Shown here one piece after another: positions 42,251 to 50,034 of a stretch of DNA of 64,000 bases. The notes under the pieces were generated by a model, which saw only the letters and a list, made by a program, of their open reading frames with translations, searched no databases and was not told where the DNA came from. The stretch comes from Phenylobacterium parvum. Lineage in GTDB: Bacteria > Pseudomonadota > Alphaproteobacteria > Caulobacterales > Caulobacteraceae. Each line of letters opens with the position of its first letter. Positions within the stretch are counted from its first letter, which is position 1. The translations under genes and the position numbers were made by a program. The stretch is from assembly GCF_003150835.1 (NCBI RefSeq), contig NZ_CP029479.1, positions 434,001 through 498,000 on the forward strand, read 5' to 3'.

Positions 42251-43555
42251 CTACGCCCGCCCCACCGACGCGTACCGGAATCCCAGGGCCCGGACGTCCG
42301 CCGGCTTGTAGATGTTGCGCAGGTCCACCAGCACGGGGGTGCGCATCAGGGTGCGGACGCGCTCGAGGTCGAGGGCGCGGAACTGGTCCCATTCGGTGAT
42401 GATCACCAGGACGTCGGCGCCGTCGGCGGCGGCGTAGGCGTCGGGGCGGAAGTCGACACCGGGCAGGAGGTGGCGGGCCTCGGCCACGCCCTCGGGGTCG
42501 AAGGCCTGGATGCGGGCGCCCAGGGCCTGGAGGGCGGGGAGGATGTCCAGGGACGGGGCGTCGCGCATGTCGTCGGTGTTGGGCTTGAAGGTCAGGCCCA
42601 GGACGCCGACCGTGCGGCCGGCCAGGTCGCCGTCGACGGCGGCGGCCACCTTGGCGGCCATGGCCTTCTTGCGCGCGTCGTTGACGGCCACGGTGGTCTC
42701 GATGAGGCGGACGGGCGAGCCGGCGTCCGTGGCGGTGCGCACCAGGGCCAGGGTGTCCTTGGGAAAGCAGGAGCCGCCGTATCCGGGGCCGGCGTTGAGG
42801 AACTTGCCGCCGATGCGCTTGTCGAGGCCGATCCCCTTGGCCACCTGCTGGACGTCGGCGCCGACGGCCTCGCAGAGGTCGGCCATCTCGTTGATGAAGG
42901 TGATCTTCATGGCGAGGAAGGCGTTGCCGGCGTACTTGATCAGCTCGGAGGTGCGCCGGTCGGTGAACTGGATCGGCGTCTCGTTGAGGAAGAGGGGCCG
43001 GTAGAGCTCGGTCATGACCGGCCGGGCGCGCTCGTCGTTCAGGCCCACCACCACGCGGTCGGGGCGCTTGAAGTCGTCGATGGCCGCGCCCTCGCGCAGG
43101 AACTCGGGGTTGGAGACCACGGCGAACTCGGCGTCGGGGCGGCGCTCGCGGATGATGGCCTCGATCTCGTCGCCCGTGCCCACCGGGACGGTGGACTTGG
43201 TGACCACCACGGTGAAGCCGTCGATGAGGTCGGCGATCTCGGCCGCGGCGGCGTGGACGTAGGACAGGTCGGCGTGGCCGTCGCCCCGGCGCGAGGGGGT
43301 GCCCACGGCGATGAAGACCGCGTCTGCGGCGCGCACGGCCTCGGCCGCCTCGGTGGTGAAGGCCAGGCGCCCGGCCTGGACGTTGCGGGCGACCAGGGTG
43401 TCGAGGCCAGGCTCGTAGATGGGCATGCGCCCGGCCTTCAGGCCCTCGATCTTGCCGGCGTCCTTGTCGATGCAGGTGACCTGGTGGCCGAAGTCGGCGA
43501 AGCAGGCGCCCGAGACGAGGCCCACATAGCCCGTGCCGATCATGACGACGTGCAT
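42251..43555 (-). CDS. ugd: UDP-glucose 6-dehydrogenase
   Basis: Oxidises UDP-glucose to UDP-glucuronate for capsule, lipid A or exopolysaccharide. 434 residues: Rossmann MIGTGYVGLVSGACFADFG at the start, GTPSRRGDGHADLS, the catalytic Cys in GPGYGGSCFPKDTLAL (about 260), and LGLTFKPNTDDMRDAPS. Length is normal. It lies five bases downstream of the phosphomannomutase gene in the same direction, so these share a transcript with kdsD upstream, and HigBA follows. Confidence 0.95.
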   Translation of the reverse strand: MHVVMIGTGYVGLVSGACFADFGHQVTCIDKDAGKIEGLKAGRMPIYEPGLDTLVARNVQAGRLAFTTEAAEAVRAADAVFIAVGTPSRRGDGHADLSYVHAAAAEIADLIDGFTVVVTKSTVPVGTGDEIEAIIRERRPDAEFAVVSNPEFLREGAAIDDFKRPDRVVVGLNDERARPVMTELYRPLFLNETPIQFTDRRTSELIKYAGNAFLAMKITFINEMADLCEAVGADVQQVAKGIGLDKRIGGKFLNAGPGYGGSCFPKDTLALVRTATDAGSPVRLIETTVAVNDARKKAMAAKVAAAVDGDLAGRTVGVLGLTFKPNTDDMRDAPSLDILPALQALGARIQAFDPEGVAEARHLLPGVDFRPDAYAAADGADVLVIITEWDQFRALDLERVRTLMRTPVLVDLRNIYKPADVRALGFRYASVGRA

Positions 43556-43560
43556 GGCGC

Positions 43561-45063
43561 TCAGATCTCCTGGTTGTAGGCGCCGATCTCGGGGCGCCGG
43601 GCGAGGCGGGGTTTGACCTCTTCGCGGAAGAGGGCGCGCATGTCGGCCTCGGAGCGGGTGCTCTCGACGACGACGACGATCTCGGGCTTGTTGGAGGAGG
43701 CGCGGACCAGGACCCAGGAGCCGTCCTCCAGGGCCACGCGGACGCCGTTGACGGTGATGACTTCGGTGATGGCGCGGCCGAGGATGCGGCCGCCGTCGCG
43801 GGCCAGGGCCTCGTATTCGGCGACGATCCCCTCGACCACGCCGTACTTGGCCTCGTCGGCGCAGTGGGGCGACATGGTCAGGCTGGTCCAGGCCTGGGGC
43901 AGGGCTTCCTTGAGTTGGGACAGGCTCTTGCCGGGATTGCGGTCGAGCATGCCCAGGATGGCGGCGGCGGCGGTGAGGCCGCAGTCGTAGCCGCGACCGA
44001 GAGGGGCGTTGAAGAAGAAGTGGCCGGACTTCTCGAAGCCGGCCAGGGCGCCGATCTCGGCGGTCTTGCGCTTGATGTAGCTGTGGCCGGTCTTCCAGTA
44101 GAGGGTCTGGGCGCCGTTGGCGGCCAGGACCGGGTCGGTGGCGAAGAGGCCGGTGGACTTCACGTCGACGATGAACCGGGCGTCCGGGTGCAGGCCTGAC
44201 AGGTCGCGGGCCAGCATCAGGCCGATCTTGTCGGCGAAGATTTCCTCGCCCCGGTCGTCCACCACTCCGCAGCGGTCGCCGTCGCCGTCGAAGCCGAGGG
44301 CGAGGTCGGCGTCGAAGTCGCGCACCGCTTGGCCCATGGCCTTGAGCATTTCGTGGTCTTCGGGGTTGGGGTTGTAGCGCGGGAAGGACCAGTCGAGGTC
44401 GCAGTCCATCTCGTAGACGACCGCCACGCCCATGCGGCGCAGGGCCTCGGGGGCGAAGGCGCCGGCCGTGCCGTTGCCGCAGGCGCAGACCACCTTGAGC
44501 GGGCGGTTTACCCGGACCCGGGCGGAGACGTCGGCGATGTAGCGCTCCGCCATGCCGGGGACGTGGGTGAGGGTCCCGCCGGGGCGGGCGACGCCGAGAC
44601 CGCCCAGGACGATCTCCTTCAGCCGGCCCATCTCGTCGGGGCCGAAGGTGAGGGGCGGGGAGACGCCCATCTTCACGCCCGTCCAGCCGTTCTCGTTGTG
44701 GCTGGCGGTGACCATGGCCACGGCGGGGGCCTCGAGGTCGAACTGGGCGAAATAGGCCATGGGCGAGAGGGCGAGGCCGATGTCCAGCACCTCGCAGCCG
44801 GCGGCCAGGAGGCCCAGGGTCAGGGCCTGCTTGATGGACTGGGAGTAAGACCGGAAGTCGTGGCCGACGACGATGCGCTTCTGGCCGAGCTCGTGGATGT
44901 AGGTTCCCAGGCCCAGGCCCAGGGCCTCGACGCCCAGGAGGTTGATCTCGGACCCGAACAGCCAGCGGGCGTCGTACTCCCGGAAACCCGTGGCCTTCAC
45001 CAGGGGCAGGTTCTCGTGGTCGGGGGTCTGCGGGACGAGGTCGGCGCGGGGGAGAGGCGGCAT
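43561..45063 (-). CDS. Phosphomannomutase/phosphoglucomutase
   Basis: Alpha-D-phosphohexomutase of 500 residues (AlgC/ManB type). The phosphoserine loop TASHNENGWTG, metal loop GFDGDGDRCGVVD, sugar loop GFEKSGHFFFN, and phosphate-binding RASSNKPEIVV are all present. It interconverts hexose 6- and 1-phosphates, supplying glucose-1-P for GalU or mannose-1-P. AlgC-type enzymes are dual; specificity is not decidable here. Between kdsD (upstream) and ugd. Confidence 0.9.
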   Translation of the reverse strand: MPPLPRADLVPQTPDHENLPLVKATGFREYDARWLFGSEINLLGVEALGLGLGTYIHELGQKRIVVGHDFRSYSQSIKQALTLGLLAAGCEVLDIGLALSPMAYFAQFDLEAPAVAMVTASHNENGWTGVKMGVSPPLTFGPDEMGRLKEIVLGGLGVARPGGTLTHVPGMAERYIADVSARVRVNRPLKVVCACGNGTAGAFAPEALRRMGVAVVYEMDCDLDWSFPRYNPNPEDHEMLKAMGQAVRDFDADLALGFDGDGDRCGVVDDRGEEIFADKIGLMLARDLSGLHPDARFIVDVKSTGLFATDPVLAANGAQTLYWKTGHSYIKRKTAEIGALAGFEKSGHFFFNAPLGRGYDCGLTAAAAILGMLDRNPGKSLSQLKEALPQAWTSLTMSPHCADEAKYGVVEGIVAEYEALARDGGRILGRAITEVITVNGVRVALEDGSWVLVRASSNKPEIVVVVESTRSEADMRALFREEVKPRLARRPEIGAYNQEI

Positions 45064-45129
45064 CGGCGCTCCAGTTCGATTCCGCGCCGCTCTTACGCCT
45101 TCAGGCCGCCTGCGGCCAGTGCAGTGGGG

Positions 45130-46092
45130 TCACATCACCCCGGCGCGGAGCAGGTCGTGGACATGCAGTATGCCCACCGGCCGGCCCTCATCCAGGACGA
45201 AGAGGACATTCACGGCGGGGGGCGGGTCGGTCATCAGGGCCAGGGCTTCGGAGGCCAGCCGCCGGGGGCCGACCACCTTGTTCGGGCCCGGGGTCATGAC
45301 CTCGCCCGCGGTGCGACCGATCAGGCCGTCCATGTGCCGGCGCAGGTCGCCGTCGGTGATAACGCCGAGCAGCCGGCCGTCGGCGCCCTGGACGCCGACG
45401 CAGCCGAACCGCTTTTCGGTCATGACCAGCAGGGCTTCGGCCATGGAGGCGTCGGGGCCGACGAGGGGAATCTGGTCGCCGGCGTGCATCAGGTCGCCCA
45501 CCGTACGCAGCATGGCGCCCAGCTTGCCGCCCGGATGGAGGGTGCGGAAGTCGCCGGCGGTGAAGCCCCGCCGCTCCAGCAGGGCCACGGCCAGGGCGTC
45601 GCCCAGGGCGATCTGCAGGGTGGTGGAGGTGGTCGGCGCATTGACGTCGCCGGTCGCCTCCTCGGCGGTGGCCAGGGCCAGGACCACGTCTGCGGCCCGC
45701 CCGAGGGCGCTGTCTGAGGCGGCGGTCAGGGCGATCAGCGGGATCTCGAAGCGCCGGGAGTAGGCCAGGACGTCGGCCAGCTCGCGGTTCTCGCCCGACT
45801 TGGAGAGGGCCAGGATGACGTCGTCCCGGCTGATCATGCCCAGGTCGCCATGGCTGGCCTCGTTGGCGTGGACAAAGCTGGCGGGGGCGCCGGTCGAGGC
45901 GAAGGTGGCGGCGATCTTGCGGGCCACGTGGCCGGACTTGCCGATGCCGGTGCAGATGATCCGGCCCCTGGCGGCGGCCAGGATGTCGACGGCCCGGGCG
46001 AAGGCCTCGCCGAGGGCCCCGGCCTGGAGCTCCAGGGCGCCGGCGGCCTGTCGCAGGACCCGGCGGCCCGCCTCGATGTCCTGGTCGCTCAT
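45130..46092 (-). CDS. kdsD: Arabinose-5-phosphate isomerase
   Basis: Makes D-arabinose-5-phosphate from ribulose-5-phosphate for KDO of lipopolysaccharide. 320 residues: SIS domain (CTGIGKSGHVARKIAATF, with HANEASHGDLGM) then two CBS domains (DLMHAGDQIPLV and EVMTPGPNKVV starts). This architecture is that of KdsD/KpsF/GutQ. The start at 46092 overlaps the preceding small membrane-protein gene by four bases; longer frames upstream run over gpmA on the other strand. Confidence 0.93.
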   Translation of the reverse strand: MSDQDIEAGRRVLRQAAGALELQAGALGEAFARAVDILAAARGRIICTGIGKSGHVARKIAATFASTGAPASFVHANEASHGDLGMISRDDVILALSKSGENRELADVLAYSRRFEIPLIALTAASDSALGRAADVVLALATAEEATGDVNAPTTSTTLQIALGDALAVALLERRGFTAGDFRTLHPGGKLGAMLRTVGDLMHAGDQIPLVGPDASMAEALLVMTEKRFGCVGVQGADGRLLGVITDGDLRRHMDGLIGRTAGEVMTPGPNKVVGPRRLASEALALMTDPPPAVNVLFVLDEGRPVGILHVHDLLRAGVM

Positions 46093-46355
46093 TTCGCGGG
46101 CTCCGCAGGCGGCGGCGGGGCGCCTTCGGTCGCAGCGCGGGCGGCGGCCACGGCCTCGCGCGCCTTCTGCAGGCGGGCGTTGTTGGCCTCGGCCTCGCGG
46201 CGCATGGCGGCCTGGACCTCGGGGCGCTGCTGGACAGGGACCGAGCCGAAGGGGCCGGGCGAGCGCGCGCCGAGACCCTGGGGCCAGACCATGGCCAGGG
46301 CGATGAGGGCGGCCGCGACCAGGGTCAGCCCGCCGAAGAAGAGGCGATCGCTCAT
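46089..46355 (-). CDS. Small single-span membrane protein, unknown
   Basis: 88 residues from ATG 46355 after GAGGGGGGAC. One transmembrane helix at about 5-24 (LFFGGLTLVAAALIALAMVW), then a Pro-containing linker and a charged, coiled-coil-prone tail (RREAEANNARLQKAREAVAA). It overlaps kdsD by four bases, and its only partner genes are LPS and sugar ones, so a role in envelope assembly is possible. Not recognised as any named family. Confidence 0.65.
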   Translation of the reverse strand: MSDRLFFGGLTLVAAALIALAMVWPQGLGARSPGPFGSVPVQQRPEVQAAMRREAEANNARLQKAREAVAAARAATEGAPPPPAEPAK

Positions 46356-46467
46356 GTCCCCCCTCATACCGACTCGCAGGCCCCGAGGCCACCGGCGCCC
46401 GCGCGGCGCCTTGACGCGCTTCCCCGCCGGCCCTAGCCCGACCCGGACATCCCGGACGGAGACCGCC

Positions 46468-47181
46468 ATGCCCACCCTGATCCTGCTGCGACACGGCCAG
46501 AGCCAGTGGAACCTGGAGGACCGTTTCACCGGCTGGGTGGACGTGGACCTGACCGCCGAGGGCGAGGCCCAGGCCCGCAAGGGCGGCGAGCTGATCCGGG
46601 CGGCGGGCCTTCAGGTCGACCGGGCCTACACCTCCGTCCTGACCCGGGCGATCCGCACCCTCTGGCTGGCCCTGACGGCGGCGGGCCAGGTCTTCGTGCC
46701 CGAGACCAAGGACTGGCGCCTGAACGAGCGCCACTACGGCGGCCTGACGGGCCTCAACAAGACCGAGACCGCCGAGAAGCACGGCGCCGACCAGGTGCGG
46801 ATCTGGCGGCGGTCCTACGACACCCCGCCCCCGCCCCTGGCGCCCGGCGGCGAGTGGGACTTCTCCCGCGACCGCCGCTACGCCGGCCTCGTCCTGCCGG
46901 ACACCGAGAGCCTGAAGACCACCCTGGAGCGGGTGGAGCCCTACTGGACGGCAGAGATCGCCCCCCGGCTGGCGGCGGGCGAGACGGTGCTGGTGGCGGC
47001 CCACGGCAACTCGCTGCGGGCCATCGTCAAGCTGATCTACGGGCTGTCTGCAGACGGGATCATGGAGGTCGAGATCCCGACCTCGAATCCGCTGGTCATT
47101 GACCTCGACGCTGCGCTGAAGCCGCTCGCCGCGCGCTATCTCGACGCGGACCGGGCCCAGGCCCTGCCGAAGGCCCCTTGA
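46468..47181 (+). CDS. gpmA: 2,3-bisphosphoglycerate-dependent phosphoglycerate mutase
   Basis: Glycolytic mutase. 237 residues from ATG 46468: catalytic His motif LLRHGQSQWN, RAIRTLWLAL, ERHYGGLTGLNK, RRYAGLVLPDTESLKTT, and the second His in VAAHGNSLRAIVKLI. Length agrees with dPGM. The open frame runs upstream to 45850 over kdsD but the RHG motif begins just after 46468. Its stop overlaps the next gene's TTG start as TTGA. Confidence 0.95.
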   Translation: MPTLILLRHGQSQWNLEDRFTGWVDVDLTAEGEAQARKGGELIRAAGLQVDRAYTSVLTRAIRTLWLALTAAGQVFVPETKDWRLNERHYGGLTGLNKTETAEKHGADQVRIWRRSYDTPPPPLAPGGEWDFSRDRRYAGLVLPDTESLKTTLERVEPYWTAEIAPRLAAGETVLVAAHGNSLRAIVKLIYGLSADGIMEVEIPTSNPLVIDLDAALKPLAARYLDADRAQALPKAP

Positions 47182-47618
47182 GCCGCGAAGCCGAAATCGA
47201 CGCCATGCGGCGAGCCATCGCCCTGGCGCGGCCGGGCGTGGGGCGGACGGGGGACAACCCCTCGGTCGGCTGCGTGATCCTGGGGCCGGAAGGAATCCTG
47301 GGCGAGGGCGCCACGGCCGAGGGCGGACGTCCCCATGCCGAGGAACTGGCCCTGGCGGCGGCGGGGGAGGCGGCCCGGGACGCGGTGGCCCTGGTGACCC
47401 TTGAGCCCTGCGCCCGGCGGTCCGGGGTGGGGATCGCCTGCACCGACCGGCTGATCGCCGCCGGCGTTCGGCGCGTGGTCATCGCCTGCGACGACGCTTC
47501 GGTCTTCGCCGCGGGTGACGGGTCGGCCCGCCTGCGGGCAGCGGGGATCGAGGTGGAGACCGGCCTCCTGGAGGCCGAGGCCCGGGCGCTCTACGCCGGC
47601 TACCGACCCGCCTCCTAA
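47178..47618 (+). CDS. Stand-alone RibD-like deaminase domain
   Basis: 146-residue cytidine-deaminase-fold protein with the RibD N-terminal domain signature: ARPGVGRTGDNPSVGCVIL, zinc motif HAEE, and EPC with a later Cys (IACTDR). RibD deaminates a riboflavin precursor; here the reductase half is absent, so it may work with a separate reductase or do another deamination. TTG at 47178 overlaps gpmA by four bases; an ATG at 47205 is the alternative start. The zinc residues are intact. Confidence 0.78.
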   Translation: MSREAEIDAMRRAIALARPGVGRTGDNPSVGCVILGPEGILGEGATAEGGRPHAEELALAAAGEAARDAVALVTLEPCARRSGVGIACTDRLIAAGVRRVVIACDDASVFAAGDGSARLRAAGIEVETGLLEAEARALYAGYRPAS

Positions 47619-47679
47619 ACCGCCCATTAATCGCCGGGCCCCACTGTGAACACTGAACCAGGGGACCCGCAGCCAGGGC

Positions 47680-48957
47680 ATGTCTCTGCCGACCACCCAT
47701 CTCCAGGATATCCCGCCGATGTCGCAGGCGGAGGTGGATGATGTCTGCCGCAAGCACGGCCGGTTCATCTCGGGGCTTCCGGGCGGCCTGCGGGGGAACC
47801 TGTCCTGGCGCGACCTGTCCGGACTGAAGCTTGCGGCCCGAGACCTGACCGGCGCCGACCTGACCGGCGCCCTGCTCTTCGGGTCCGACATGCGAGGCGC
47901 CAAGCTGGACAGCGCCAACCTCTATGGCGCCGACCTGCAGAACGCCGACCTGACCGGGGCCTCCCTTCGCCGGGCCGACCTTCGGGGCGCCTGCCTGCGG
48001 AACGCCAACCTGACCAGCACCGACCTCTTCGAGGCCGACCTTCGCGAAGGCGCCATGGCCCTGGGCGACCGCAAGCTGGGCCTGAGGATGGTGGAGCACG
48101 TTCACCGGACCGAGGATGACCAGGGCCCGAACCTGACGGGCGCCAACCTCGCCCGCTCCAAGCTGTCAGGCCTGGAGGCGGTTCGCGCCGACTTCACCGG
48201 CGCCGTGCTGCGGAGCGCCCGCCTGGTGCGGGCCCAGCTCAAGCACTGCGTCCTGACGGGGGCGGACCTTACCGGCGCCGACCTTGTCCAGGCGGATCTC
48301 AGGGGCGCCGACATGCGCGACGTGGTCCTCCTGGGCGCCAACACCCAGGCCTGGGACATCAGCAAGGCCGATCTCCGGGGCGCCCTGACCAATGACCCGA
48401 CCGTCCAGGCCTCAGGCGAGGTTTCGCTGGACGTCCAGGTGCGCGAGCACGCCCGCTGGTGTTCCTCTGGTGGAGCGGCGGGGACGCCCTCCGTCTTCGA
48501 TGGCGCAGACCTGCGGGGGCTGAAGAGCCTGAGGGGATTCAACCTCACAGCGGTTTCAGCCCGGCGGGCCGTCTTCTACGGGCTCGACATGGAGGGGATC
48601 CAGCTCCAGGGCGCGAGGCTCGAGGGGGCGGACCTGCGCGGCGTGAACCTGAGGCGGGCCGACCTGCGCGGCGCCCGCCTGACCGGGGTGATGATGTCGG
48701 GGGCCGACTTGCGGGGCGCCCGCCTGGAGCCCCTGGTGCTGGAGGGGGGAAGGCTGCTGCCCACCGACCTGACCTCGGCCGACCTGCGGCGGGTGAACTT
48801 CTCGGGCGCGGACCTGCGCTCGGCCATCCTGAACGACGTGGACCTGCGGCAGGCGACCCTGACGGACGCAAACCTCAAGGACGCCCAGATGGAATTCCGC
48901 GAGAGCTTCGGCCTCAAGGGGGCGCCTGGAAGCGGTCTCCGGGGCGGCGGCGCCTGA
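47680..48957 (+). CDS. Pentapeptide-repeat protein
   Basis: 425 residues with many A(D/N)LXX repeats in two blocks (about 50-130 and 155-235, then 280-410), separated by a break of about 45 residues (about 235-280) that contains 'EHARWCSSG'. A Met-rich head (about 1-40) precedes the repeats. Such proteins form right-handed beta-helices; some mimic DNA and bind gyrase, while most are of unknown role. No signal peptide. The last residues are Gly-rich. Convergent with hsp20 over a terminator. Confidence 0.85.
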   Translation: MSLPTTHLQDIPPMSQAEVDDVCRKHGRFISGLPGGLRGNLSWRDLSGLKLAARDLTGADLTGALLFGSDMRGAKLDSANLYGADLQNADLTGASLRRADLRGACLRNANLTSTDLFEADLREGAMALGDRKLGLRMVEHVHRTEDDQGPNLTGANLARSKLSGLEAVRADFTGAVLRSARLVRAQLKHCVLTGADLTGADLVQADLRGADMRDVVLLGANTQAWDISKADLRGALTNDPTVQASGEVSLDVQVREHARWCSSGGAAGTPSVFDGADLRGLKSLRGFNLTAVSARRAVFYGLDMEGIQLQGARLEGADLRGVNLRRADLRGARLTGVMMSGADLRGARLEPLVLEGGRLLPTDLTSADLRRVNFSGADLRSAILNDVDLRQATLTDANLKDAQMEFRESFGLKGAPGSGLRGGGA

Positions 48958-48965
48958 TGCGGAAA

Positions 48966-48989
48966 GGGCGGCGCCCTGCGGCGCCGCCC
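48966..48989 (-). terminator. Terminator after hsp20
   Basis: Ten-bp GC stem GGGCGGCGCC/GGCGCCGCCC (48966-48975 with 48980-48989) with a 4-base loop, followed on the minus strand by TTTCC. It lies between the convergent pentapeptide gene and hsp20 and can serve hsp20; the short T-run makes it moderate. Confidence 0.65.
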
Positions 48990-49017
48990 CCCGTAACTCC
49001 AGTCAGTTGGCCGCCGG

Positions 49018-49470
49018 TCAGGCCGCCTTCTCGCCCTCGATAAGGGGGGCGGAGGCAGTGGCGATCTCAATGCGCCGGGGCTTCAGGGCCTCGGGCAGTT
49101 CACGGCGGAGGGAGATCGAGAGCAGGCCGTCGGCGAGGCCAGCCTCGGTCACGACGACATAGTCGGCCAGCTGGAAACGGCGCTCGAAGTCGCGCTCGGC
49201 AAGGCCGCGATGCAGGAACCGGCGCTCGGCGTCGTTGGCCGTCTTGCGACCCTGGACAGTGAGCAGGTTCTCCTTGACCTCGATGTTCAGTTCATCCGGC
49301 CGGAAGCCGGCGACCGCGATCTCGATGCGGTAGGCGTTCTCGTCGGTCCGCTCGATGTTGTAGGGCGGGTAGCCGGAGGCCTGGTCGACCGTGGCGGTCT
49401 CCAGGAGTTGGGCGAGGCGGTCAAAGCCGACCACGGAGCGATAGAGGGGGGAAAAGTCGATCGTGCGCAT
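49018..49470 (-). CDS. Small heat-shock protein Hsp20 (IbpA-like)
   Basis: Holdase chaperone, 150 residues. N-terminus MRTIDFSPLYRSVVGFDRL is that of IbpA-class proteins, and the alpha-crystallin domain spans about 38-130 (YRIEIAVAGFRPDELNI to LSISLRRELPEALKPRR). It assembles as oligomers that bind unfolding proteins. The leader has a hairpin that hides the ribosome site and an RpoH-like promoter upstream (separate entries), so it is likely both transcriptionally and translationally heat-induced. Confidence 0.93.
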   Translation of the reverse strand: MRTIDFSPLYRSVVGFDRLAQLLETATVDQASGYPPYNIERTDENAYRIEIAVAGFRPDELNIEVKENLLTVQGRKTANDAERRFLHRGLAERDFERRFQLADYVVVTEAGLADGLLSISLRRELPEALKPRRIEIATASAPLIEGEKAA

Positions 49471-49482
49471 GTGCGTTCACAT

Positions 49483-49501
49483 CCTTCTTGACGAAGCAAG
49501 G
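49483..49501 (-). promoter_or_regulatory. ROSE-like RNA thermometer hairpin over the hsp20 ribosome site
   Basis: On the minus strand CCTTGCTT-CGTC-AAGAAGG folds with seven pairs and one bulged G. It closes the AAGGA ribosome site (49482-49486) and includes TTGCT, matching the U(U/C)GCU box and bulged G of ROSE elements known upstream of alphaproteobacterial hsp20 genes. The hairpin ends 12 bases before the ATG. Pairing is seen directly; temperature sensing is inferred. Confidence 0.7.
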
Positions 49502-49584
49502 TTGCGTTTTGGGGTTCGGGACCTGTGCGCGCCGAAGCCTCGCACCGCCCGGAAGGCCCGGATGTCCGGCGCCTCCGGGCAAGA

Positions 49585-49611
49585 CATGGGAAGGGCGGGG
49601 ACGGGTTCAAG
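49585..49611 (-). promoter_or_regulatory. RpoH-like heat-shock promoter for hsp20
   Basis: Minus strand CTTGAA (49606-49611), 15-base gap, CCCATG (49585-49590), close to alphaproteobacterial RpoH promoters (CTTGAA, then CCCCAT-like). Transcription would begin near 49577, giving a leader of about 107 bases ending in the thermometer hairpin. Confidence 0.55.
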
Positions 49612-49712
49612 GCCCCGGCCTGCAGCCAGGAGGTTTCTTCGGGACGTTTCGTCGGGGCGTTTACAAGACCGCGCGGCGGCGGCATTGCAGGGGCGGACAA
49701 GGGGGGCCGGCC

Positions 49713-50033
49713 ATGGACGGACTGACGGAACTGACAGACAAGGTGCGGGCGCATTTCAGCGCCGGCGGCGCCAGCCTGGACCATTCGATCCGGCTCGACC
49801 TGCGGGGCGAAGGCGTCATCCGGGTGGAGGGCGCGACGGTCAGCAATGCGCCGGACCCTGCGGACCTGGTGATCAGCGTGAGCCGCAAGGACCTCGAAGC
49901 CCTGGCCCAGGGGAAGCTCAACCCCATGACCGCCGCCATCACGGGCCGCCTGAAGGTGTCGGACATGGGCCTCGCCATGTCGCTCATGCCCCAGGTCAAG
50001 GCCCTGCTCGAAGCCCGCACAGGAGAGGCGTGA
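49713..50033 (+). CDS. SCP2 sterol-binding domain protein
   Basis: 106-residue stand-alone SCP2 domain (FSAGGASLDHSIRLDLRGEG, then LVISVSRKDLEALAQGKLNPMTAAITGRLKVSD), which binds lipids in a hydrophobic tunnel. Bacterial members often sit near lipid enzymes. It is one base before an alpha/beta hydrolase (lysophospholipase-like), so a role in moving fatty acyl or lysolipid substrate is plausible. Its start lies 101 bases from the RpoH-like hsp20 promoter of the opposite strand. Confidence 0.87.
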   Translation: MDGLTELTDKVRAHFSAGGASLDHSIRLDLRGEGVIRVEGATVSNAPDPADLVISVSRKDLEALAQGKLNPMTAAITGRLKVSDMGLAMSLMPQVKALLEARTGEA

Positions 50034-50034
50034 C

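Noticed and set aside
44200..44400. Mucoid/alginate operon suspected from the AlgC-like mutase
   Set aside because: No alginate polymerase or epimerase genes are in the window; ugd, galU and kdsD fit general LPS or capsule precursors better.
45070..45090. GTTCGATTCC resembling a tRNA T-arm
   Set aside because: The gap is only 66 bases, with no acceptor stem, D-arm or anticodon arm around it.
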